Of a stretch of DNA of 64,000 bases, positions 42,533-53,139 are shown one piece after another. A program made the position numbers and the translations under genes. The notes under the pieces are model-generated. The model did not search any database. It saw only the letters and a program-made list of their open reading frames with translations, and was not told the origin of the DNA. Source of the DNA: Liopterus haemorrhoidalis (Eukaryota; Arthropoda; Insecta; Coleoptera; Dytiscidae); contig OZ020616.1 in assembly GCA_963971575.1 (NCBI GenBank), positions 59,192,907 to 59,256,906 of the forward strand, in the 5' to 3' direction. Numbering within the stretch: position 1 is the stretch's first letter; each line of letters begins with the position of its first letter.

Positions 42533-42600
42533 ACATGGAGTGGGATTTGAACCCGAATTCCTGTAATCCGTAGGCATTTTTGTTACCACGTGCAAGGTTT
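42533..42600 (-). other. tRNA-like remnant
   Basis: On the minus strand, GTGGTAACA, then GGGTTCAAATCCCACTCC. The B box GGTTCAAATCC is perfect and the GGG/CCC flanks would form a T stem. The A box is damaged (TTGCACGTGG). Probably the head of an old SINE or a tRNA pseudogene. Confidence 0.45.
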
Positions 42601-42675
42601 TAGTACAGAACTTTATTAATTTTCATATTTATCTGTTTGATTGAAGACTCCCCCAAAACGATTTCTAACACCTAA

Positions 42676-42811
42676 GGGCCGGTTTCTGAAAGCTTAGTTA
42701 ACTCTAACCAAATAGTTAGAAAACGGTTGCTATGGTTACTTATGGGATTGTTATATTGTAACTGTAGTAGACCATTTGCTTATAGTTTACTAAGCTTTCA
42801 GAAACCGGCCC
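42676..42811. mobile_element. Palindromic MITE (GGGCCGGTTTCTGAAAGC ends)
   Basis: The left end GGGCCGGTTTCTGAAAGC and right end GCTTTCAGAAACCGGCCC are perfect inverses. The 136-bp element has imperfectly paired inner arms (TTAGTTAACTCTAACCAAAT). A relative is at 34.8 kb. Confidence 0.85.
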
Positions 42812-43536
42812 GTTAGGTTTAGTTAGTAAAAGTTTAGGACAGAACAAGTATTGGTCTATTTTACTACATTTTTCCTGAACTGAGTGGACTGAGATTTCAA
42901 GCAGTATCTGTGCTCTGTAATCAAGCGTTTTACCACATAGCAACGATAGATCTTAAAATATTTCTAATTAATTCTCATATTTATTTGTTTGGAAATGCCC
43001 TTGCCATGTTCCATAGTCCAACATTCCAGTTTTAATCTTTACAATTCCATTTTAAAATTGTTGAAATTCTACTACCGTTCTGAAATCTCATATCTGAATA
43101 CTTTCAAAACTAATAAAGTCCGCTGAAGTAAATTAAAGTGCCATATTTCGTCTGGATCATTATAATAAACTCATTTCCAGGCGAGGTGCTTCCTAACAAC
43201 GCCTTCGACAATTAATAACCGTGAGAGGACACGGCTATGCAACTATATTAGCTTGGAAGTACCGCGGGTTGCATACAACGACGCTTTAAAGGGGCATCTT
43301 TTTTGCGACTGGCAAAATTCGTATCGAACAAGTAACAACAGGAAAACAATAGATAAGACAAGAAGGGTGAAGATGAACAGAAAAGGAAGACTAAACATCC
43401 ACCAACCAGTGGAGAGATCAACTAACAGATCCAGCAATTATAATATGAGAAACATCCACCAACAATTATAATAAGAGATTTGACACAAAATATATTATAT
43501 ATAATGTATAATAACACATACAAGAAGTGTGAGCAA
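42812..43536. other. No recognisable gene
   Basis: Mixed AT-rich sequence. Two frames at 43,243-43,471 overlap on opposite strands and neither shows a domain. Confidence 0.35.
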
Positions 43537-43693
43537 GCTAACCGGCGTAGTGTAGTGGTAACATACAGGCCCTGCGTTGCTAAGGGCTCGAATTCGAATC
43601 CTGTTCAGGCATGGAATTTTCAACACAAAAAACTACAATTGTTCTGGCTAATTGCCTTAGTAGCAAAGATCATGAATGTGAAATTAAAAAAAC
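43537..43693 (+). mobile_element. tRNA-derived SINE, copy 2
   Basis: Same family as 23,817-23,970: A box TAGTGTAGTGG (43,548-43,558, perfect), a degraded B box ATTCGAATC (43,592-43,600), and the shared body CAGGCATGGAATTTTC ... CTGGCTAATTGCC. The A-tail is short and mixed. The target duplication TGTGAGCAA flanks it at 43,528-43,536 and 43,694-43,702. More diverged than copy 1, so probably older. Confidence 0.93.
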
Positions 43694-43849
43694 TGTGAGC
43701 AATACACTGGAAGTCAAGAAAGAGCGAATAGTAACTTGATATGATGCAGCTAGTATTTGTAAGTTGACTGCCGTAAAGTTTATTTCGCTAAATTACATCG
43801 TTCGAATTTTATATCGATTTTTTTAATTCTATTTTCTTTACTAAGGAGA

Positions 43850-43948
43850 TTTTTAAAACAATTTGAGCCCCACGTGTCCACCGGTGGCTCACACTTTACT
43901 ATACTGATAACCCACCGAAGACACGTGGGGCTGAACGGATTTTAAAAA
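43850..43948. repeat. GC-rich stem-loop in AT-rich DNA
   Basis: AGCCCCACGTGTC plus CGGTGG on the left pair with CCACCG plus GACACGTGGGGCT on the right, around a 24-nt loop (43,866-43,932). Weaker pairing of TTTTTAAAA words extends the fold outward. Small foldback element or structured RNA; no promoter is evident. Confidence 0.7.
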
Positions 43949-44642
43949 GACCAAAGAGTGAAATTTTACTTCTGGGAAATATGGTGATAGAAAATTATAT
44001 TAAAAGATAAGTTTCATAACATAAAGTCAGGAAACGTGCGAATCGACGAGTTTTCTAATCAACAAGTGTGGCAAAAAGCCATACGTAACGAGTTTTTTTT
44101 ATATTATTTTTATTATTTTGCTTTTTCGTGCCTTTTAAAATAATACGTTTGTATTATATAACAACTCCTCCGTTTAGGGAATTTGGTATGTGAATGTAGC
44201 GGTTGGCTGGACTGGTTTGACAGTTTTATATTTTTCAATATAGCAGTCAAGGTTCCCAGTATTCACAGCAGACGCTGGATGAGTATGGGGGCTAACGTCA
44301 TAGCTGATAGATTTTGCATTAATAAAAAATTGTTTTGTGTGATAAACACTCTTCTTCAAACTATTTTTGAAGTCTCTGATTAATCTCAATCACTTCTATA
44401 TCTTCATTGCAAAGAAATTTAATAATAACACGTTGTGCAGCCAAAAAACTTAAATTAAATTATTAAAACCGATCTTTTACAATTGTGGTTGTATTTTGTG
44501 CTCCCCTGTTTCTACGCCCGTGTAATGTAGATGCTCTTAGGGCTTCTAAATGAATTAACCCGAGACGATGTTAACAGTTCTGTTCCAGTGTATTGCTCTT
44601 GTAATTGTATTGCAAATATAATCGCTACCTCAACAATAATCA
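43949..44642. other. No recognisable gene
   Basis: AT-rich. Two opposite-strand frames near 44,180-44,390 overlap and lack domains. Confidence 0.35.
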
Positions 44643-44981
44643 ATGATTTTATATTGCACTAATGGAAATAATAGTACTCTACCAGAGAACAAGAAAAAGC
44701 TTGTAACCAGTTATTTTAAACAATTTAAACAGCAACAATATTTTGTGAAGTTTTTAGTGATTTTATTGATCTTTTGGTGTCTAGTCATATGGATTTTCGA
44801 AACCCCACGTCTGTTTTATGGTCTCGGTACCGTCCACTTGCTGTTTACGACTTCAGGGTCATGTCTTTACGCCTCGCGTCTTCATGTCAGCACAATTCGC
44901 AAGAAAAATAAAGAAATGCATTATTTATTAAAGCCTTACTTGAATTTTTTAAAAGAATTCTCTTCAAGAACAGATGTCTGA
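44643..44981 (+). CDS. 112-codon frame with one membrane-like segment, function unknown
   Basis: ATG-initiated frame: residues 1-36 polar, 37-53 hydrophobic (FVKFLVILLIFWCLVIWIF), then a moderately hydrophobic stretch with HLLFTTSGSCLYAS and a basic end. Composition is protein-like but no family is recognised. The last ~40 bases (TTTTAAAAGAATTCTCTTCAAG, then CAGATGTCTGACT) are matched loosely at 53,626-53,665, so part may be repeat-derived. It could be an exon end of a larger gene or chance. Confidence 0.25.
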   Translation: MILYCTNGNNSTLPENKKKLVTSYFKQFKQQQYFVKFLVILLIFWCLVIWIFETPRLFYGLGTVHLLFTTSGSCLYASRLHVSTIRKKNKEMHYLLKPYLNFLKEFSSRTDV

Positions 44982-45018
44982 CTCAAAATTCATCGTATTG
45001 ACATATTACTCGCTCATT

Positions 45019-46045
45019 CCGGGTGAATTATTTAAGGAGCAACATACATGTTTCACATATAATGTTAATTAAGTGAGTTATTTCAAAAGCAACATAGCCA
45101 TAAAACAAATGCTTATCGTTTCCATAGAAAAGATAAAATATTATTTTTGTTTGTATGTAAATATAAACAAACTAATAAAAATTAATTTATTGTTTCTAAT
45201 TTACTATTTTTTAGCCGTCTAGAAACTTTATCATGGGTACATTCGATTTGACGCTCCGAGCGTTCCGAGCACGCTCTGTACACTCAAACGTGTTCGATTT
45301 GACGCTCGGAGTACACTCAATTGCATTCGTTTTGCGATCGAGCGAGCATTCAGAGTGCGCTCTATGTGTTCGGGGTTTTAAGACCGAGCATATGGAGTAT
45401 GACGTAAAAAAGTGGGGGAACGGCGGGAAAGAAATGAAAGTTTAAAATTAAATTATAAATTAAATAAAAATAATAGCCTTAGACAAATAATAATAGACAA
45501 ATAATATTATTATTTGTCTATGGCTACAGAGTACGGCCATTTTATGTATTTGTGATGTTCTGTAAACAGCAAAAAAATTATTAAAATACACCGTGCATAA
45601 AATTAAAATGGAAAAAATTCATTAAATTAATTCATTAATTATTATTTAATTTTTTATTAATTTTAGTTCTTCATCATTGAAAAAAAAATCCAAGGAAAAA
45701 CCGAGGTATATAATTTTGATTCATGACTGACGTGAACTAATCTGACAGTAAAAACGCCGCCCAAAATTGTAGGGTTAGATTTTGTAAACATTACGTCACA
45801 AGAACGCTCGCTCCGTTAGTGCTCTATTCATGACGTCACCATCAACTGTTCGCTCAGCGCTCGCTCTGCTCTGTACAACTCGAATGCACCCCATGTCAAA
45901 TAACTTTTATATCTAATCACCATTGCATATCTGTTGCCATGGATATGAGCTTGCTTTCATAATTTGCTATGTTGCAAATGAAATAACTCACTTCATTAAC
46001 ATTATATGTGAAACATGTATGTTGCTCCTTAAATAATTCACCCGG
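45019..46045. mobile_element. TIR element with ~75-bp near-perfect ends
   Basis: The left end CCGGGTGAATTATTTAAGGA and AACATACATGTTTCACATAT face the right end's inverse, with pairing continuing through GAGTTATTTC to about 45,095. The total is 1,027 bp and the centre is a second nested element. No flanking duplication is clear and no transposase is present. Confidence 0.88.
45235..45892. mobile_element. Nested element with GAGCG-rich inverted ends
   Basis: Left GGGTACATTCGA and right TCGAATGCACCCC are inverted. Next to them, repeated GAGCGAGCGxTC/CGCTCGCTCTGCTCTG words face each other. The GC-rich arms contrast with an AT-rich centre that has a perfect hairpin at 45,494-45,520. Ends of this type occur in hAT-like MITEs, but no 8-bp duplication is visible. 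Confidence 0.6.
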
Positions 46046-46533
46046 TATATTCTAGGCTAAGTACAAGATTGCTTTGTCAACTGAAAGTTTTAACAACGAA
46101 GAGGATCTTGAACTATGTAAGTCATTTTCAGGAAAAATTTCACTGATTTGCTTCTGAACCTATTGTGATTAAAAAAAAAAAAATCTATGTGTTTATCATC
46201 CTCATGATATAACCATATATTTATACCTTTACTAGTTCTCCTTTCGTTTCACATGTCTTGTAGTTTCACATGTGCTAGAAGAGTAACTTTTCGGCCTATG
46301 CAAGTTGGGTTAGGGCGCGAGTGAGACGCGTGCTTAATATCGTTACCGTGGAAACCGCAACTTAACCGGAAGGGTTGCCGGATCCACCCCCGTTACTGTT
46401 TAAGAGTGTTTAGAATGAAATTATAACACGACGTACTGTAAACTGCGAACGCCAACAGAATACGCAGACAAAGATTATGAAAAAAAAAATATTTAGATAC
46501 ACCATGCGACATCATCCTTTGAATATAAATTTT
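46046..46533. other. No recognisable feature
   Basis: AT-rich, with a GC-richer patch at 46,310-46,390. No gene or repeat. Confidence 0.4.
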
Positions 46534-46596
46534 AAAATATTGAAGTGAAGTGTGAATTTTCACACAATTCAGGGTTTTGCAGGTATTTAATAGGTG

Positions 46597-47463
46597 TAAG
46601 AAGCAAACATAATACTGGATGTCTAGATATATTTATCACATCAAAATCAACAGTTTTTTTGATAATCACTTTTATTCGTTATTTGAGAACTAATAGACCG
46701 GGAGCTCATGACATTTTTGGTCTCCAATTTCATACAGCATGCCTTTTGGAGGAGATAATATTTACCCTGTGACAACAAAAAAGGGATGGTACTAAACCCC
46801 TGCATGCTTTCCGGTCATAGGGAAAATTGCATTTCCACTTAAACACAAAATTTTTGTGCTTTTCTCTGATTTAATATTGCTTGCCCTTTTGTCAAAAGAA
46901 AGTTATAACAAATTTAAAGTCTTTTAAATATATGCATGCGATTCGGAGGGTCCCAAAGGGCTCAAACGGTCATGTGATCTTGTAATAAAAAAATATGATT
47001 TTCCGCGTTTTCATACAGCATGCCTATAATTAAAAGACTTTAAATTTGTTATAACTTTCTTTTGACAAAAGGGCAAACAATATTAAATCAGAGAAAAACA
47101 CAAAAATTTTGTGCAAGTGGAAATGCAATTTTCCCTATGACCGGAAAGCGTGCAGGGGTTTAGTACCATCCCTTTTTTGTTGTCACAGGGTAAATATTCT
47201 CTCCTCCAAAAGGCATGCTGTATGAAATCGGAGACCAAAAATGTCATGAGCTCCCGGTCTATAAGTAAAGAGCAAAAAAAAGGTCTTCACCTCCCAAATA
47301 TAAGTACAGAGCAAAATTCAGCCCTGGGGACACCAAATCAAAATGCGGGACGAATGGTTACCTTATGTAAGAAGCCAACATAATACTGGATGTCTAGGTA
47401 TATTTATCACATCAAAATCAACAGTTTTTTTGATAATCACTTTTATTCGTTATTTGAGAACTA
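46597..47463 (+). repeat. 97-bp direct repeats around a MITE-containing insert
   Basis: 46,597-46,693 and 47,367-47,463 differ at only two positions over the run from GTAAGAAGC to ATTTGAGAACTAA. Between them lie the foldback MITE and ~105 bp of unrelated sequence (GTAAAGAGCAAAAAAAAGG to GGTTACCTTAT). Copy 8 at 60.5 kb shows a single unit. Confidence 0.85.
46694..47261. mobile_element. Palindromic foldback MITE, copy 2
   Basis: Almost identical to 38,061-38,629, with the same TAGACCGGGAGCTCATGAC ends. TAA flanks it on both sides (46,691-46,693 and 47,262-47,264). Confidence 0.9.
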
Positions 47464-48189
47464 AGAGCTTCCATTTATTTTTTTTAAACAAAATTTAAAT
47501 AATTTGCGAAATTCTTGGGGGTAATGAGATATAATACAAAATCATAAAAAGTGCGTTTCTAAATACGATAGAAAAAAATATACAATTTTATATCATTATT
47601 TTATATATATTATTGTTAATTAATATGTAAATTCTAAAGAATTCAATAAATTCTTCAATGTAAATAATCTATGCTTTTTTTTTAACCAATGGGGTAACGT
47701 CGGTGTAAAGAAATATATTTCTGGGTAATGGGTAAAAATGTTCCCCGACCCCTGGTGTAGAGTGTAGTATGGTGTGGTGTGAGTAACTCAGTTAGCAACT
47801 ATTAAATAAATATATTATTTTATTAATATTTTTAATTCCAAAAAAATACACGCACTATCTTAGCTATTAATACAATAAATCCATAACATTACTAGCCATA
47901 ATTTAACCATGAATTTAAAAAATAATTATTTTTTCAAAAACACAAAAACTGCCATATTTTTCAAAAACACAATCAAAAATTCCTCTCATATGTTTCCGGC
48001 TCAGATCAATATACATTGCCTTTTTAGATATTTCGTTTAACCCTTTTTGGTAAAAGGGTGCGGACAAGAACTTTTGTACATTTTTGGTTAAATTCGTGTT
48101 AAAAGAAAGTAATTTCAAAAAACTATCTACCGTTTCGTAATCTACGTCTTAAGAGCTTTCTTTTGATACCACACAATAATTTTTTTTTT

Positions 48190-48409
48190 AATATATTTTT
48201 TTTATCAAAGGCACAAGAAAATCGACGTATTTCCAAAAAAAAAAATCCAATTGAACTATTTCGGTTCCCATTAATGTACATTACGGAGATTTTTTTTAAA
48301 ATATATTTTTGTACCAAAGGCACAAAAAAATCGACGTATTTCCAAAAAAAAAATCCAATTGAACTATTTCGGTTCCCATTAATGTACATTACGGAGATTT
48401 TTTTTTAGA
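48190..48409. repeat. Tandem duplication of ~109 bp inside family B copy 5
   Basis: Two units both contain AAAATCGACGTATTTCC, AATCCAATTGAACTATTTCG and GTACATTACGGAGATTTTTT. Other family B copies have one equivalent unit. Confidence 0.88.
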
Positions 48410-49015
48410 TGTTTAGATCAATCCCTTTGGGAGACAGCGTGGGGGACAAGAGTTTTTTGACACATTTTTGGCTAAAATCCAATAAAAAAAATTGATTTTT
48501 CAAAAATAAAAATTTGTTTGTTGATCCACGAATTAAGAGGTTTATTTGGTATGCCACACAAAATTTAAAAAAATATTTATTTTATTATTAAATACATATT
48601 TGTTTATATTCATCCCGCGCTGTATTTTTTTGAATCTATATAGTTTTCCTATATGTGGTAAAAGTTTTAAAAGTATGCCAAATTTCAACTTTCTATGTAT
48701 AGTCGTTTGGCTACAATTTCTACCGTAGAGACAGACAGACACATGAGTGACGTTATAAGGGTTTTTGGTCATACCTACAAAACCCTAAAAACGCGTTTTT
48801 AAGAAACACGTTTGCCTTGTAATTGAACGTAAGTAGCCCTAAAACATTTTAGCTTCTGAGCCCCTAAGAAAATTTTTTAGCTTCTGGTGGGGGGGTTCTT
48901 ATAGCTGAGGGGGGTATCCCACCATTGTCACCGTTTTTTCTCTTTTTCTTCGTCTTATTATTTGATAGATTTGGATTTGAATTTTTTAATAATGAATTGT
49001 GAGTAGTACAAATAT

Positions 49016-49975
49016 TTTTTTTTTTTTAATTAGTATTTATTGGTGTTAGTTGCACTGACTATTAACCAGTGTTGTATACAATAAAATAATATAGCAATAA
49101 TAATATAAGTTACATATAAAATACATAATAATAGTTAATAACAATAAAATTACAATTACGAATTAGAATAGACATTAAAATACAAATATAAATTTATTTA
49201 TTCTTCTTCATTTTTATTTTTACCAAAATTTTTGTCCTTAAGAGACTATTAGCCAGAATATATTAGTATTAATGTTAAGTATAAATACGATTTTATTACA
49301 CGTTAATTTTTTCTACTTTGATGTAGTCAAAGATTATATTATAAATTTTCATCGAGTTTGTGGCCAAAAGTGTTTGAATGTTTGTTGGAAATGGGATATT
49401 TTCTGAAATTAATTTATTTAAAAATTTTGTACGATTACCGAAATATAATGGACATTTAAAAAGTAAGTGGTTAACGTCACCAATAGACTGGTCATCACAT
49501 TGACAGTACGGGGTTGATTTCAAGTTTATTCTATGCAGATGAGAAGGTGAGAGGTTATGATTAAATCTTAGTCGTATTATAGTACAGATGAAAGCCCTGT
49601 TTTGGTCTGAGGAGAACCAGTGTTTTTTTTGGTAGTGTTGTCTGGATTTCTCCATAATATGATGCTTTATGTTTAAGTGATTGTAGGAAATCATGTTGCC
49701 ATTGATTTAGAACAATTTCTTTTAATTTTAAATTATTGTCATTGTTGCTAGGTGGTATTTGTAGCGGCATTCCTTTTAAAACGGCCTCCTTTGCTAGAAT
49801 ATCTACTTGATTATTAAATTTGGAGTTCGAGTGACCCTTGATCCAGCATATTTTTATCGATTTATCTCTAAAGGTTAGATCTTGTACAGATTTTAATATA
49901 TCATAAATTAAAGAGTTATTATCCTTAGAAAAGTTTGGATATTTTAGTTTCTGGACAGCGCTCTTATTATCGCAA
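49016..49975 (-). mobile_element. 5'-truncated LINE insertion with perfect target duplication
   Basis: The tail is a T-run at 49,016-49,029 on the + strand. TAGTACAAATAT flanks the insert at 49,004-49,015 and 49,976-49,987. Same family as the insertion at 5.1 kb, truncated further upstream so it keeps part of RNase H. Confidence 0.92.
49296..49975 (-). pseudogene. LINE ORF2 C-terminus with partial RNase H domain
   Basis: The first residues are CDNKSAVQKLKYPNF, the DxxSA active-site block of RNase H, followed by KSIKICWIKGHSNSKFNNQ and VDILAKEAV, the HxxxxxNxxxDxLAKxA block. Then come KEIVLNQWQHDFLQSLKHK, a frameshift near 49,620, and the CQCD...HLLFKCP zinc-knuckle-like block. RNase H strips the RNA of the RNA-DNA hybrid in I-clade and related LINEs. 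The reverse transcriptase is lost, so the copy is dead. Confidence 0.88.
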
Positions 49976-49987
49976 TAGTACAAATAT

Positions 49988-50356
49988 AAAATTCTCTATC
50001 TCTGTGATTTAATTAAATCTGAAATATTCTGAAAAATCAAAAATCTGAGTGATAGTAAACAGAATCCATCCAATTGTCTGAACAAACATTGCTTCACTTG
50101 AAATTACATTAAAATACAAACATAGTTATCTTTGTCCTTCACAATTTTACTGTTACACAAAATAATTTCATTATCCAAAGACCGTTTTTATTTCCGCCTT
50201 TTATATTGCGATAAAAATAAATACTTTTAATTTGAATTCTTGAATGGGTTCTTTTACACTTACACTTTTATTAGGACTTAAATTCTTTATTACTTCTGTA
50301 TAATTCTTTACTGATGCATCTTACTACTTTAAGGTAACAATGAAATAAAAGAGATT
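49988..50356. other. No recognisable feature
   Basis: AT-rich sequence leading into the satellite. Confidence 0.4.
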
Positions 50357-51770
50357 TATATCAAAAAATCCATTTTTTTGAGAAATTTCTTGACAAAAAA
50401 TGTGCCAAAAAAAATCACTTAATAATATACTTACAAAACCTGGCGTAGAAAAATCACATATTTTTCAGTAACTGGTAAAAATTGTGTACAGCAGCTTAGG
50501 CTATTAGCGCCCAAAAGACGTATAGATTCACTATTGTGTTAAAAATATTAAATCGAAAAATATGCCAAAAAAATGTAGAAATATTTTCGAAAAATATTTT
50601 TAAAAATTTTTGAATCAAGTATATAATAAAATCTGAGGTACAGATTAAAAAATATATCAAAAAATCCATTTTTTTGAGAAATTTCTTGACAAAATTGTGC
50701 CAAAAAAAATCACTTATTATATACTAACAAATCTTGGCGTAAAAAGATCGCATTAATTTTTTTGTAACTGGAAAAATGGTGTAGAACAATATATAAAATC
50801 CAGATTTATTAAAAATTTGAAAAAATGGTATGCTGCATCTTTGGCTAGTAGCTCCCAACAAACATACAAACTTACTTAGAGCTATTAAAAATATTGAATG
50901 GAAAAAACATTCCAAAAATTTACCTTCACAATACTTACAAAACATTTAAAATTCACAGAATTTTTGAAATCTGAAAAAATGGTGTACAGCACTTTAGGCT
51001 ATTAGCGCCCAAGGAACATACATACTTACAGCTGTTGAAAATATTGAAACGTAAAAACATTCCAAAAATTTACTTACACAATACTTACAAAAAAATTAAA
51101 ATCAACATAATTTTTTGAAATTTGTAAAAATAGTGTGCAGCATCTTTGGCTATTAGCACCCAAAGAACATTAAACTTAAAGCTATTAAAAATATTGAATC
51201 GAAAAAACATTTTCAAAACCATTTCCTGCACAATATTTACAAAAATCTTAAAATCCACAGAATTTTTTGAAATTTGAAATAAAGGTGTACAGAAGTTTAG
51301 GCTATTAGCGCCCAAAGAACATACAAACTTACTTAGAGCTGTTAAAAATATTGAGACGTAAAAACATTCCAAAAATTCACAATACTTACAAAAAATTTAA
51401 AATACACAGAATTTTTGTAAATTTAAGAAAATGGTGTGTACCATTTTCGGCTATTAGCGACCAAGGAACATACATACTTAGAGCTATTAAAATATTCAAT
51501 CGAAAAAACATAAAATTTACCTGTACAATACTTACAAAAAATTTAAAATCCACAGAATTTTTTGAATTTAGAGAAAATGGTGTGCAGCATCTTTGGCTAT
51601 TAGCTCCCAAGGGATGTCGACTCAGTACAGGATGTCCCTTCTTAACCCTTCAATAGACACTCAACTCGTTTCATCACTATTGCACTTTTTCAAATTTTAC
51701 TTTTTATAAAACTGGTAAAAATGTGTACACACAGCATTTATGGCTACTAGCGCTTAAGGTTGTTATTAAT
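50357..51770 (+). repeat. Satellite array, ~150-bp monomers with alternating subtypes
   Basis: The anchor GGCTATTAGCGCCCA recurs at about 50,499, 50,843, 50,997, 51,148, 51,300, 51,449, 51,595 and 51,742, with steps of 146-154 after the first gap of 344. Each unit also has ACAATACTTACAAAAA, AATCCACAGAATTTTTTGAA and GAGCTATTAAAAATATTGAA. The words before the anchor alternate between GCATCTTTGG and CACTTTAGG types, giving a ~300-bp dimer. A 292-bp spaced pair of CCATTTTTTTGAGAAATTTC opens the array. Short frames across it are not genes. Confidence 0.92.
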
Positions 51771-51950
51771 TTAAGGGTATTTTATACAAAAAATGCACTG
51801 TTCAACATGTGTTACTTAGAACGATTGTGAACGAGAAATATTTGGAAAGATTAGTGACATTGCGTTGACCAAAATTATGTAATAAAAGATTAAGTAAAGA
51901 AATTAATCCTCTTAATTAGTTTTGCTAATGAGAATTTTAATGTGGATTTT

Positions 51951-52187
51951 TTTGCGTAGTTCTGTATTGCGTAAACAATAAATGGTCCACGACAGTGCAC
52001 AGCAATTTAAATATAAAAATTTAAAAATAATTTTGTTAACCAGTATTAGCAGTATAGGCTATTCTAAACGTTTACGCGGAACTAAATTGCTTTTGCGTAG
52101 TTCTGTATTTTAACAATAAATGTATAAACAATAAATGGACCCCGACAGTGCACAGCATTTTTAAATATAAAAATTTAAAAATGTTTT
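51951..52187 (+). repeat. Direct duplication, ~141-bp step
   Basis: Two units share TTTTGCGTAGTTCTGTATT, AACAATAAATGG, CGACAGTGCACAGCA and AATATAAAAATTTAAAAAT, starting near 51,950 and 52,091. Confidence 0.8.
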
Positions 52188-52200
52188 TTAAAATTTATTA

Positions 52201-52716
52201 CAGGGCTTCGAACCGTTATTTTTTTCGTTTCGGTTTTCGTTCAATGTTCAGTTCCGGTTCAGTCAAAAAATATATATATATCAGTTCGGTTCCGGTTTTC
52301 GTTCCGGCAAAAATAACGGTTTTTTTCGGTTTACGGTTCAGTTCCGATTGATAAATTTTTAAATGCTTTTATTTGTATTAGAAATTTATTTTCTACTATA
52401 AGTTAGAAGAACATTTTATTCTTTTTGTAATAATCATACCAAGGCTGCTGCCAGGGGGGGTTCTGGGGGTTCTCCCCTCCCCTGAAATAATAGAATCGCA
52501 ATTTCTTTTTTACTTGTCAGAAAAATTACGATTTTTATCTGCTCATCAGTCATAAAAAATAATCTTAAATAAAATGTAATTTATATTCACTCACATAACC
52601 ATTATCTGAACCGAAATAAACCGATATTTTTTTTCGGTTCAGTTCCGGTTTTCGTTCCGACAAAAATAACGGTTTTTTTCGGGTATCGGTTTTCGGTTCA
52701 GTTCCGGTTCGAAGCC
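52201..52716. mobile_element. Foldback element family E, copy 2
   Basis: The left end CAGGGCTTCGAACCG faces the right end CGGTTCGAAGCC. Both arms carry CGGTTTTCGTTCCG/TTCGGTTCAGTTCCGG words. The inner part matches E1, including TCTACTATAAGTTAGAAGAA and a G/C-rich stretch before GAAATAATAGAA. It lacks the family B fragment found in E1. Confidence 0.85.
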
Positions 52717-52833
52717 GTCGTATATTTATTAGATAACTAGGTTATTACTCGTCAACAATGACGGATTTATAATATAAAAATTTAAATTGTTTGTACTTGT
52801 ATTAGTTTTTATTTTTTGACGTATCTTAATTTC

Positions 52834-53139
52834 ATGGCCGGTGAATCACGGGACAAGGTATCACCCGTTAGCCAATCACGGGAGAGGATGTCACCTGTCA
52901 GCCAATCAAGAGACAGGGTGTCCCCAGTTGCAGATGCAGTCCGCTACATCAGGGCACCAGGTACCCATGAGCCGGCCCTACCCGAAAGTCCCCATATATT
53001 CATCCAATCGAAAAAGTATATACAACAAAAATTATTTTCTTATTATAAACAATTTTTGTCATATACATTTTTGCTGTTACGTCACTTTTTTATTTATTTA
53101 TTTTTTTTCAATAACTTGTATTTGGTATTATATTTATAA
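52834..53139 (+). CDS. Candidate short frame with three 10-residue repeats
   Basis: From ATG 52,834 the frame has three tandem 30-bp units (52,846-52,935) reading SRDKVSPVSQ, SRERMSPVSQ and SRDRVSPVAD, then AVRYIRAPGTHEPALPESPH. After ~52,995 it runs into low-complexity Phe/Leu-rich sequence, so if real it probably ends by splicing before that. The second frame over the same units is also open. No family is recognised; a GC-rich minisatellite with incidental coding potential is equally possible. Confidence 0.25.
   Translation: MAGESRDKVSPVSQSRERMSPVSQSRDRVSPVADAVRYIRAPGTHEPALPESPHIFIQSKKYIQQKLFSYYKQFLSYTFLLLRHFFIYLFFFNNLYLVLYL

Larger units (their letters stand above)
46534..48791 (-). repeat. 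Repeat family B, copy 5 (diverged, with inserts)
   Basis: The 3' hairpin GTGTGAATTTTCACAC is at 46,550-46,565 and the 5' start (reversed ACAAAACCCTAAAAA) at ~48,791. A variant 3' block (GTAAGAAGCAAACATAATAC) replaces the usual one and is shared with copy 8. Inside lie a foldback MITE, a 97-bp duplication and a ~109-bp tandem duplication. No tRNA-like module could be recognised. Confidence 0.75.

Noticed and set aside
42533..42600. Functional tRNA gene on the minus strand
   Set aside because: The B box and T stem are good, but the A box is broken and no complete cloverleaf can be drawn.
48123..48408. Frame with a duplicated MYINGNRNSSIGFFF peptide
   Set aside because: It reflects the 109-bp tandem duplication inside family B copy 5. 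The family encodes nothing elsewhere.
51085..51656. Overlapping ~75-100-codon frames on both strands
   Set aside because: They lie inside the 150-bp satellite and repeat with its period.
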